DNA from: Bradyrhizobium sp. AZCC 2262
GTDB lineage: Bacteria > Pseudomonadota > Alphaproteobacteria > Rhizobiales > Xanthobacteraceae
Direction of reading: 5' to 3'
Length of the DNA stretch: 64,000 nucleotides
Assembly: GCF_036924535.1 (NCBI RefSeq)
Contig: NZ_JAZHRT010000001.1
Coordinates: 2,976,001 to 3,040,000 of the forward strand
The notes under the pieces are model-generated. The model made no database searches. It worked only from the letters and a program-made list of their open reading frames with translations, and had not been told where the DNA came from. Shown piece by piece: positions 56,600 through 64,000 of this stretch. The position numbers and the translations under genes were made by a program. Numbering within the stretch: the first letter of the stretch is position 1; each line of letters begins with the position of its first letter.

Positions 56600-56773
56600 G
56601 TTTTCGCTCCAATGTCAGGCGGCATGATATTGTCACAGCGACGGGTGGCAAGGCCGAACATGGCCGACTCCGCAATTGAGGTCTGACGAGCCCATCGTCG
56701 CTGCTGACATCATGCTGGCAGCAGGCTCCCCTTAAGACCTCGGCCGTGTTGGATTATTCGGGAGGAACACATC

Positions 56774-57142
56774 GTGCCAATCAAGGGAAGCTGCCATTGT
56801 GGCAACACACAATTCGAGGTGAACGAGGCGCCATCTGACGTGACACGCTGCACCTGTTCGCTCTGTTCCAAGCGCGGCGCGTTGTGGGCTTATTACACAC
56901 CGGCGCAATTTCGTCTGACGTCTGCACCCGAAAACGTCGCGACCTATCTGTGGGGCAGCCGCACCGTCAAACATCATTTCTGCGCCAATTGCGGCTGCGG
57001 CACCTATTCGGAATCGCCTGACTGGTCGACCGGCAAACCGGACTTCGACAACCCCAAGGTCGGCGTCAATGCGCGGCTGTTCGACGATTTCGACCTCGAC
57101 GCGGTGCCGGTGACAGTGATCGACGGCAAGAACCTCTGGTGA
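56774..57142 (+). CDS. GFA family zinc-binding protein
   Basis: A 122-residue protein starting at GTG 56774 behind GGAGG. It has the zinc-ligand pattern of glutathione-dependent formaldehyde-activating-like proteins: GSCHCGNTQFEV, TRCTCSLCSKRGALW and HHFCANCGCGTYSES. The true GFA reaction is not assured for these small relatives. No formaldehyde genes are nearby. Confidence 0.88.
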   Translation: MPIKGSCHCGNTQFEVNEAPSDVTRCTCSLCSKRGALWAYYTPAQFRLTSAPENVATYLWGSRTVKHHFCANCGCGTYSESPDWSTGKPDFDNPKVGVNARLFDDFDLDAVPVTVIDGKNLW

Positions 57143-57163
57143 TGCGGGCGTCGGTCGACCGCG

Positions 57164-57901
57164 CTACGCGGCGTAGAGGTCGATCGGGACGTCGAATCCC
57201 TTGAGCTGGAATGCCTTCGAAGGGCTGTCCTTCAAATCCGGTTGGGTACGGTCGAACACGGCCCTGGTCACGAGGATCTGGTCGGCTTCGGCGACCGACT
57301 GGGCCCGGGAGGCGGTGTTGACGACGGTTCCGATCGCCGTCAGGTCCCGGTGCGATCGGCCGAACTCGCCAAAGCTGAGTTCGCCGGAATGGATGCCGAT
57401 GCCGATTCCCAGTTCGCTCGCAGTGAGGCCGTGCGCAGCCACCAGGGCTTCTCGGCGGTCGCGCCAGTTCTTCTGAATGTCGCGCGCCGCAAGCACGGCG
57501 TTTCTGGCATGGTGCTCCCGCTTCAGCGGAAAGTTGAAGACCGCCATGACGGCGTCGCCGATGGTCTTGTTGAGGAGTCCCTCATGCTCCCAGATCGCGC
57601 TCGCACATTCGTCATAAAAAGCGTCGAGCAGTCCCGAGACGGCATCCGGCGATTGCGACTGCGACAGGCTGGTGTAGCCCCGCAGGTCGGCAAACATGAT
57701 GGTCGCGTCGATGGTGATCTTGCGGGCGTGCATCACCTTGGTGAACATCAGTTCGCAGATGGTGCAGGTGTTGGGGTTCATCCGGCTCGGACGAACGCCG
57801 AACGCGCGGAATGGCGCCGAGATCACGCCGCGAAGCGGCACCGGCAGATGCATCTGCTCCCAGCAGCCCATGCAGAATCTGGAATGTTGCAAAGCCGCCA
57901 T
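57164..57901 (-). CDS. class III cyclase with N-terminal four-cysteine motif
   Basis: A 245-residue protein from ATG 57901. The N-terminus holds Cys10, Cys13 (FCMGCWEQM) and Cys46, Cys49 (NTCTICELMF), likely a metal- or cluster-binding site. The rest is a cyclase domain: IMFADLRGYTSLSQS, LNKTIGDAVMAVFNFP and HRDLTAIGTVVNTASRAQ. Catalytic aspartates and the Asn/Arg pair are present. Metal- or redox-sensing control of cyclic nucleotide synthesis is a reasonable guess but not shown. Confidence 0.82.
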   Translation of the reverse strand: MAALQHSRFCMGCWEQMHLPVPLRGVISAPFRAFGVRPSRMNPNTCTICELMFTKVMHARKITIDATIMFADLRGYTSLSQSQSPDAVSGLLDAFYDECASAIWEHEGLLNKTIGDAVMAVFNFPLKREHHARNAVLAARDIQKNWRDRREALVAAHGLTASELGIGIGIHSGELSFGEFGRSHRDLTAIGTVVNTASRAQSVAEADQILVTRAVFDRTQPDLKDSPSKAFQLKGFDVPIDLYAA

Positions 57902-58056
57902 TTTCAACCGTGATCCACGCGAGCGGCAGATCGGCTGATCCTACAGTCCGCGACAGACGCGAGCAAGACAGCGCCACCGCAGTGCACACCTGCCGGCTGG
58001 CGGAGAGAAGCAAAGCTGCTAGGATCGCGTCAAAATAATCAAAACGGAGGATCGCC

Positions 58057-58506
58057 ATGGACGCCGTGAGCCCGAAGGGCGCGCAAACCGCAGACACGCA
58101 TTCCCACCTGGTCCGCCCCGACAGCATGGAATGGCAGCAGACCCGTTTCCCCGGCTGTGAAGCCAAGACGCTGCTGTTCGATCGCAAGACCGGGCTGATG
58201 ACTGCGCTGATGCGGTTTGCGCCGGGCGCGGTGCTGCCTGACCACGAGCACGTCAATATCGAGCAGACCTACGTGCTCGAAGGTTCGCTGGTCGACAAGG
58301 AAGGTCCGGCGCAAGGCATCGAATGCAAGGCCGGCGAATTCATCTGGCGCGAGGAGGGCAGCCGCCATGTGGCCTGGTGTCCCCAAGGTGGCCTGATGCT
58401 GGCGATATTTCAGGTTCCGAACAAGTTCTTCGAGGCCGATGGCCGCGTCATCGATGCCGCGGGCGAGGATTGGGACAAAACGTGGGGGCACACCCGAAAG
58501 GGCTGA
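58057..58506 (+). CDS. ChrR-like cupin domain protein
   Basis: A 149-residue cupin. Metal-ligand residues are in RFAPGAVLPDHEHVNIEQTYVLEGSLVDKEG and in GEFIWREEGSRHVAWCPQGG, resembling the anti-sigma-type ChrR cupin lobe without its zinc-binding N-terminus. It lies divergent from the cyclase gene at 57164-57901, with about 155 bases between. An enzymatic or sensory role is possible. Confidence 0.82.
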   Translation: MDAVSPKGAQTADTHSHLVRPDSMEWQQTRFPGCEAKTLLFDRKTGLMTALMRFAPGAVLPDHEHVNIEQTYVLEGSLVDKEGPAQGIECKAGEFIWREEGSRHVAWCPQGGLMLAIFQVPNKFFEADGRVIDAAGEDWDKTWGHTRKG

Positions 58507-58636
58507 CCAGCCGCCGTCCTGCCCGGATCAAAGTGACGTTTACCATGGCGCAGGCCGATTCCCGGCGACCGGATTAAGCCTTTCTCAGGAGACGCCGGCT
58601 ACCGTGCAACCCAAAATTGCCAGTGCCGGGGATTCC

Positions 58637-60901
58637 ATGTCACTTTTCAATGCTTCGGATCGAGTCGCGCCATTTGTCGATCGACAGGCGGTAGCGCGCC
58701 GCCTCGAGCCGCTGTTGTACGCCGCGACCTTGTTCGTTTCGGCGCTGCTGCTGTTTTCGATCCAGCCGATGTTTGCCAAGATGGTGCTGCCCAAACTCGG
58801 CGGCGCGCCGGCGGTATGGTCGGTCGCGATGGTATTTTTTCAAACGGTGCTGCTGGCAGGCTACGCCTACGCTTATGTGTTGAACCGGCTGTTGTCGCCG
58901 CGCTGGGCGGCGATGTTTCATCTTCTGCTGCTCGGCATTACCGCGATGATGCTGCCGATCGCCATCGCGCCCGGATGGGGCGTCCCGCCACAGGATGGAA
59001 CGGCGCTCTGGCTGTTCGGTCTGTTTGCGGTCTCCATCGGGCTTCCGTTCTTCACTCTGTCGGCCAGCGCGTCATTGCTGCAGAGCTGGTTCGCCTCCAG
59101 CGGGCACAAGCAGGCGGGCAATCCCTACGTGCTCTATGCCGCATCCAACCTCGGTTCGTTTGCAGCGCTGTTCGCCTATCCCGTTATAATCGAACCGTTC
59201 CTGACGCTGAAGACGCAAACGGCGGCATGGTCGATCGGATTTGCGCTGCTGGCTGTTCTCTTGAGTTTTGTCGGATTGCTCACGGCGCGCGCGTTGCCTG
59301 CCGCCGTTCAAGCCGAAGTCGTTGACGATGTCAGCGCGAGTGCCGGCGAGCGGATGCGTTGGATCGCATTGGCTGCGGTTCCGTCAGGCCTTGTCATCGC
59401 TGTGACCGCGTATTTGACCACCGATATCGCCGCCGCACCCTTCCTGTGGGTGGTGCCGTTAGCGGTCTACCTGCTCACTTTCGTCGCCGTGTTCCGCGAG
59501 CGGCCATGGATCGCGCACGCCAATGTGGTGCGCTTCGTTCCATTCGCTGTGGCACCGCTCGCAGTAAGCCTGATCGGCGGCGAGAAGGTGTTCTGGCTGA
59601 CGAGTATCGCACTCAATCTCGTTGTGTTCGCGCTGCTGACGCTGATGTGCCATGGCGAACTCTATGCGCGGCGTCCCAGCCCGCGGCGGCTGACGGAGTT
59701 TTACCTCTGCACGTCGTTTGGCGGGGTGATCGGTGGCGGCTTCGCAGGGCTGCTGGCGCCGCAGATCTTCAACGGCAATTACGAATATCCGATCCTGATC
59801 GCGCTTGCGCTGCTGTGCATGCCCGGCCTCGTCACCGGAGGCTCGCGCAAGGCGCTGACCGAAGCTGCGCCATGGCTCGTCGCCAGCGCAGCGTTGGCGC
59901 TGGTCTGGTACGTCACGCGGTTTCAGCCGTCGGCCACGCTGGAACTGCCGTTTCAGGTTCTTCTGGCGCTATTGGCGGCGGCGATGCTGTTTCAACGGCA
60001 GCGGCCGATGCGCTTCTTCGGGCTCGTCATCCTGAGTTTTTCGGTTACTGCGTTGTGGCGGCCGGGCATAGCGCCGATCGAAACGGCGCGCAGTTTCTTC
60101 GGCGTCCACAAGGTTGCAGAAGTCAACGACGGCAGAGCCCGCTTGCTCTATCACGGCACCACGATTCATGGCGCCCAGCGGCTACGCAACGACGATGGCA
60201 CGCCGGTCAGCGGCCCGCTGTTGCCACAGACCTATTACTATCCAGGTGGTCCGTTCGCCGAAGCCATTGGTGCTGCCCGCGCCGCGCGTGGCAGCCTGAA
60301 CCATGTTGCCGTCGTCGGGCTCGGTACCGGCACGCTTGCCTGTCATAGCAAGGGCAACGAGCACTGGACCTTCTTCGAGATCGATCCGGAAGTGATCCGC
60401 ATCGCGCGCGATCCGCATCGTTTCGAATTCCTGTCACGCTGCGCGCCTGAATCGCCCGTTATCGCCGGCGATGCGCGGCTGACGCTGGAGGCGTCAACCG
60501 ACCGCTATGACCTGATCGTGCTGGATGCCTTCTCGTCAGATACCATTCCAGTGCATCTGCTCACACGCGAGGCCGTCGCGGGTTATCTCTCAAAGCTCTC
60601 GCCGCATGGTGTGCTCCTGTTGCATATCTCCAACAGGCACCTCGATCTCACGCCTGTTGTGGCCAAGGTCGCGCAGTCTCTCGGGCTTGCCGCCTTCGTG
60701 CGGGAAGACCGCAGCGCCGGCGATCTGCTGACGACGCTGAAGGCCGATGCCCGCCTCGTGGTGCTGGCGCGCGACGCCGCCGATGCCGGAAGCGTCGCCG
60801 GAAACTGGACGCCGTTGCGGTCGGACCAATCGAGCGCGCTGTGGACCGACGATTATTCCAACATTCTCGGCATCATGCTGCGCACGAAATTTGGCTGGTA
60901 G
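58637..60901 (+). CDS. membrane protein fused to a spermidine-synthase-like domain
   Basis: A 754-residue protein from ATG 58637. The N-terminal two thirds hold some 12-14 hydrophobic helices (ATLFVSALLLFSIQPMFAKMVLPKLGGAPAVWSV and others). The C-terminal third is a Rossmann-type spermidine-synthase/methyltransferase-like domain: VAVVGLGTGTLACHS, FFEIDPEVIRIARDP, GDARLTLEASTDRYDLIVLDAFSSDTIPVHLLT and WTDDYSNILGIM. Such fused proteins are widespread but uncharacterised. True polyamine synthesis is doubtful. Confidence 0.85.
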   Translation: MSLFNASDRVAPFVDRQAVARRLEPLLYAATLFVSALLLFSIQPMFAKMVLPKLGGAPAVWSVAMVFFQTVLLAGYAYAYVLNRLLSPRWAAMFHLLLLGITAMMLPIAIAPGWGVPPQDGTALWLFGLFAVSIGLPFFTLSASASLLQSWFASSGHKQAGNPYVLYAASNLGSFAALFAYPVIIEPFLTLKTQTAAWSIGFALLAVLLSFVGLLTARALPAAVQAEVVDDVSASAGERMRWIALAAVPSGLVIAVTAYLTTDIAAAPFLWVVPLAVYLLTFVAVFRERPWIAHANVVRFVPFAVAPLAVSLIGGEKVFWLTSIALNLVVFALLTLMCHGELYARRPSPRRLTEFYLCTSFGGVIGGGFAGLLAPQIFNGNYEYPILIALALLCMPGLVTGGSRKALTEAAPWLVASAALALVWYVTRFQPSATLELPFQVLLALLAAAMLFQRQRPMRFFGLVILSFSVTALWRPGIAPIETARSFFGVHKVAEVNDGRARLLYHGTTIHGAQRLRNDDGTPVSGPLLPQTYYYPGGPFAEAIGAARAARGSLNHVAVVGLGTGTLACHSKGNEHWTFFEIDPEVIRIARDPHRFEFLSRCAPESPVIAGDARLTLEASTDRYDLIVLDAFSSDTIPVHLLTREAVAGYLSKLSPHGVLLLHISNRHLDLTPVVAKVAQSLGLAAFVREDRSAGDLLTTLKADARLVVLARDAADAGSVAGNWTPLRSDQSSALWTDDYSNILGIMLRTKFGW

Positions 60902-60914
60902 GTCTTGCGAGCAG

Positions 60915-61685
60915 CTACTTCAGCACGATCCACGCCGGCGCGTGATCGCTGGCACCTTCCTCGCCGCGTACCTTGCGATCGACGCCGGCCTTGAGCAGGC
61001 GCGGAGCAATCGCCGGGCTCAGCAGCAGATGATCGAGCCGCAGCCCGGCGTCGCGCGGCCAGCGGTTGCGCTTGTAGTCCCAGAACGTGAACATCGGTTT
61101 CGACGGATGCAGCGTCCGGATCGCGTCCGTCCAGCCTTGGTCCACCAGCGCCTTGAACGCCGCGCGGCTCTTCGGCTGGATCAGCGCGTCCTTGTCCCAG
61201 GATTTCGTCGGATAGATATCGGACACCGTCGGCGCGACATTGTAGTCGCCGGCCAGCACCACCGGGATGTCCTGCTTGAGCAGTTTGCCGGCATGCGACC
61301 GCAGCCGCTTGAACCAGTCGAGCTTGTAATCGAATTTCGGCCCCGGCTGCGGGTTGCCGTTCGGCAGATAGAGGCTGGTGACGATGACGCCGTTGACGGC
61401 GGCCTCGATGTAGCGCGCCTCGTCATCATCGCGATCGCCGGGCAGCGCGGTCCGGGTCAATACCGGCTCGGCGTTGCGCGCCAGGATGGCGACGCCGTTC
61501 CATGTCTTCTGTCCGCGCCACACCGCGCCGTAGCCAGCCTTCTCGATTGCCACAATCGGGAACTCGGCATCGGTCGATTTCAGTTCCTGCAGACAGGCGA
61601 CGTCAGGTTTGGCCGCGCGCAGCCAGCGCAACAGGTTCGGCAGGCGGCGGTTGACATTATTGATGTTGAAGGTTGCGATCTTCAT
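60915..61685 (-). CDS. xth: exodeoxyribonuclease III
   Basis: A 256-residue AP endonuclease/3' exonuclease. Catalytic motifs are ATFNINNVNRRL, CLQELKSTD with the metal glutamate, VLAGDYNVAP, FWDYKRNRWPRDAGLRLDHLLLSP and ASDHAPAW with the catalytic Asp-His pair. It repairs abasic sites. Its stop faces the stop of the spermidine-synthase-like gene 13 bases away. Confidence 0.93.
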   Translation of the reverse strand: MKIATFNINNVNRRLPNLLRWLRAAKPDVACLQELKSTDAEFPIVAIEKAGYGAVWRGQKTWNGVAILARNAEPVLTRTALPGDRDDDEARYIEAAVNGVIVTSLYLPNGNPQPGPKFDYKLDWFKRLRSHAGKLLKQDIPVVLAGDYNVAPTVSDIYPTKSWDKDALIQPKSRAAFKALVDQGWTDAIRTLHPSKPMFTFWDYKRNRWPRDAGLRLDHLLLSPAIAPRLLKAGVDRKVRGEEGASDHAPAWIVLK

Positions 61686-61742
61686 GTAGAGCTAGCCGGC
61701 ATCACGGTGCTCGCCTGACACTCGCTGACATTTGGAGATTCC

Positions 61743-61964
61743 ATGTCGAAACTACGCTTCGCCGTTCTCGTGCTCGCCATCGGATGCTCCGGAGCCGCGT
61801 TTGCCCAAACCGCCGACCAGCGCGGCGCCTGCAAGGCGGATTATGACAAATATTGCGCCGGCACGCTGCCCGGCGGCGGCCGCGTCGTCGCTTGTCTGAC
61901 CAAACAGCAGAACCAGCTCAGCGACGCCTGCAAGAAGGTATTGGCCAGCCGGAAGACACAGTAA
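61743..61964 (+). CDS. small exported cysteine-rich protein
   Basis: A 73-residue protein with a signal peptide (MSKLRFAVLVLAIGCSGAAFAQ) and a mature part with four cysteines (GACKADYDKYCAGTLPGGGRVVACL and DACKKVL). The C-x7-C-x12-C pattern resembles the cysteine-rich GLG1-type repeat found in short bacterial secreted proteins. It is likely periplasmic; the role is unknown. Confidence 0.8.
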   Translation: MSKLRFAVLVLAIGCSGAAFAQTADQRGACKADYDKYCAGTLPGGGRVVACLTKQQNQLSDACKKVLASRKTQ

Positions 61965-62080
61965 TGCACGACCCGGCATGTCGTGCTCCGGCCGCGGCGT
62001 GAGTGCTGCAAGCCGGGCCCATTCTACTTTGCATGGGGTTGTTTTCGAGATTTTGAGTCTGAGCCCCGCGGTACGCTGCT

Positions 62081-63316
62081 CTAGGAAGAACTGGCGGCGG
62101 GCTCCGCGGGAGACGGCGCAGGGTGTTCCGCCGTGGCAATGCCGCCCTTGTAAATCCGTGCGTACCGCTTGCCGAGACTGGTCAGCACTTCGTAGCCGAT
62201 GGTGCCGAAATGATGAGCGAGTTCGTCGACGGTGATGCCTTCGCCAATCAGCGTCACCATATGGCCGCGCCGCACGGCATTCTTGTCGAGATCGGTGACG
62301 TCGACGGCCGTCAGGTCCATCGAAATCCGCCCTGCGATCGGGCAGCGCTTGCCGGCGACCACCACCTCGGCGCCACGGGTACCGTCATTGGCGCTGGCGG
62401 CGCGGAAATAGCCGTCGGCATAGCCAGCGGAAACGATCGCTAGTCTGGTCGGACGCCGCGCCGTCCAGGTGCCGCCATAGCCAACGGTGTCGCCGCGCTC
62501 GACATTGCGGATCTGCACGATGCGCGCCTTCAGTTCGACGACCGGCTGCATCGGATTGTCGGCTTCCGGCGTCGGATTGATGCCATAAAGCGCGCAGCCC
62601 GGCCGTACCAGGTCGAACTGGAATTGGGCGCCCAGGAAAACGCCGGACGAATTCGCCAGCGACGCCGGCACGCCGGAGAACACGCTGGCGATTTCGCGAA
62701 AAGCCGTGAGCTGCCTGGCGTTGGCGGGATTGTTGAGCAGTTCCGCGGAGGCGAGGTGGCTCATCACGAGCGTAATGCCGTGATCGCCGGCGTTGATCCG
62801 CGGAATGATGCCCTGCGCCTCGGTAAGGGTCATACCCAGCCGGTTCATGCCGGTATCGATGTGAATGGCGGCGCCGCCCGACCAGCCTGAGCGGCGGCAG
62901 AACACGTCCCATTCGGCGAGTTCGTTGAGGTCGCCGATCACGGGTTTGCAGTCGATCCTGGCATAGGACTCGCCGGTATTCTGGAAGAAGCCGTCGAGCA
63001 CGTAGATTGCGGCCGCGGGCGCCGCGGCGCGAACCACGCGAGCCTCATCGAGGGTGGCGACGAAAAACGTCTTGCAGCCGGCACCAGCCAGCGCCCGCGC
63101 CACCTGTTCGGCGCCGCAGCCATAGGCGTCCGCCTTGACGACACCGGCGCATTCGGCCGGTACCGCGGTCTTCTCGAGCTTGCGCCAGTTGGCCACGATG
63201 GCGTCGAGGTCGACCGTCAACACGCCGGTGGCCGTCACGAGCGCGGCCGCCTGGTTCGCCTCCGGCGAGAGCAGGGTGCCTTGCGGGATGGATTTGGGAT
63301 CGGGGGCAATGTTCAT
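62081..63316 (-). CDS. alr: alanine racemase
   Basis: A 411-residue PLP enzyme. The PLP lysine is in CAGVVKADAYGCGAEQVARAL, and the second base region is GYGGTWTARRPTRLAIVSAGYADGYFR. HIDTGMNRLGM and LVMSHLASAELLNN are also typical. It makes D-alanine for peptidoglycan. It lies 46 bases after dnaB on the same strand, a conserved neighbour order. Confidence 0.95.
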   Translation of the reverse strand: MNIAPDPKSIPQGTLLSPEANQAAALVTATGVLTVDLDAIVANWRKLEKTAVPAECAGVVKADAYGCGAEQVARALAGAGCKTFFVATLDEARVVRAAAPAAAIYVLDGFFQNTGESYARIDCKPVIGDLNELAEWDVFCRRSGWSGGAAIHIDTGMNRLGMTLTEAQGIIPRINAGDHGITLVMSHLASAELLNNPANARQLTAFREIASVFSGVPASLANSSGVFLGAQFQFDLVRPGCALYGINPTPEADNPMQPVVELKARIVQIRNVERGDTVGYGGTWTARRPTRLAIVSAGYADGYFRAASANDGTRGAEVVVAGKRCPIAGRISMDLTAVDVTDLDKNAVRRGHMVTLIGEGITVDELAHHFGTIGYEVLTSLGKRYARIYKGGIATAEHPAPSPAEPAASSS

Positions 63317-63362
63317 GCCCCATTTTAGGCGGTGGAACGCGGCGGTTCAACCGCAGTTCGCC

Positions 63363-64000
<638 letters not shown>

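Overview
The window looks like a chromosomal segment from a high-GC alphaproteobacterium of the Bradyrhizobium/Nitrobacteraceae type. Three things point there: strong GC3 bias with long antisense shadow ORFs; gene content typical of the group (DctA, PAS_5 proteins, many class III nucleotide cyclases, several Liv-type solute-binding proteins, DUF2167, NnrU, DUF5993 beside DsbB); and intergenic inverted repeats of the kind scattered through Bradyrhizobium genomes. No rRNA, tRNA or CRISPR array was seen. This assignment is inference from gene content, not from a database search.

Layout. 1-8955: GNAT and SRPBCC genes, a class III cyclase, an ArsR/SRPBCC-DUF899 operon behind an apparently leaderless promoter, a DUF2167 plus site-2-protease pair, a Lin0512 protein and an IlvD/Edd dehydratase. 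9031-12800: an accessory patch with a frameshifted SWIM-domain gene, a nucleotidyltransferase-like gene, a DUF1778/GNAT toxin-antitoxin pair and an RNA 2',3'-cyclic phosphodiesterase. 12841-19457: HAD phosphatase, SDR, GST, a complete IS5-type element lodged inside an older repeat, DsbB/DUF5993, DctA and an ArsC/Spx-like protein. 19460-20684: a tandem PAS_5 duplication with one copy broken. 21057-25753: a five-gene Liv-type ABC importer. 25906-27570: DUF47-Pit phosphate uptake behind a Pho box. 27571-27952: a SugE/Gdx guanidinium exporter behind what looks like a guanidine-II riboswitch. 28041-33794: PrfC, NnrU, PanB and an acyl-CoA synthetase. 34281-38135: YfgM-like protein, lipoprotein and Der. 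38307-41348: lipoprotein, basic protein and DPFD micro-ORF group, then a TetA-like MFS gene and a repeat. 41699-45411: IS110-type transposase, orphan solute-binding protein and beta-propeller protein.

45623-64000: the right side carries pieces of the conserved dnaB-alr-radA-cvpA-purF block. About 12 kb separates alr (62081-63316) from radA (48906-50375). That stretch holds a DUF5131 (phage Gp37/Gp68 family) gene facing a TcmP (three-Cys-motif partner) gene, two more class III cyclases (one membrane-bound, one with a four-cysteine N-terminus), an SPFH protein, TSUP transporter, cupins, a GFA-family protein, a membrane-fused spermidine-synthase-like protein and exonuclease III.

Best candidates for uncharacterised biology: the DUF5131/TcmP pair; the DUF2167/M50 protease pair; the lipoprotein, basic protein and DPFD micro-ORF group; and the SWIM/nucleotidyltransferase pair. 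The clearest regulatory findings are the guanidine-II riboswitch, the Pho box and the ArsR promoter.
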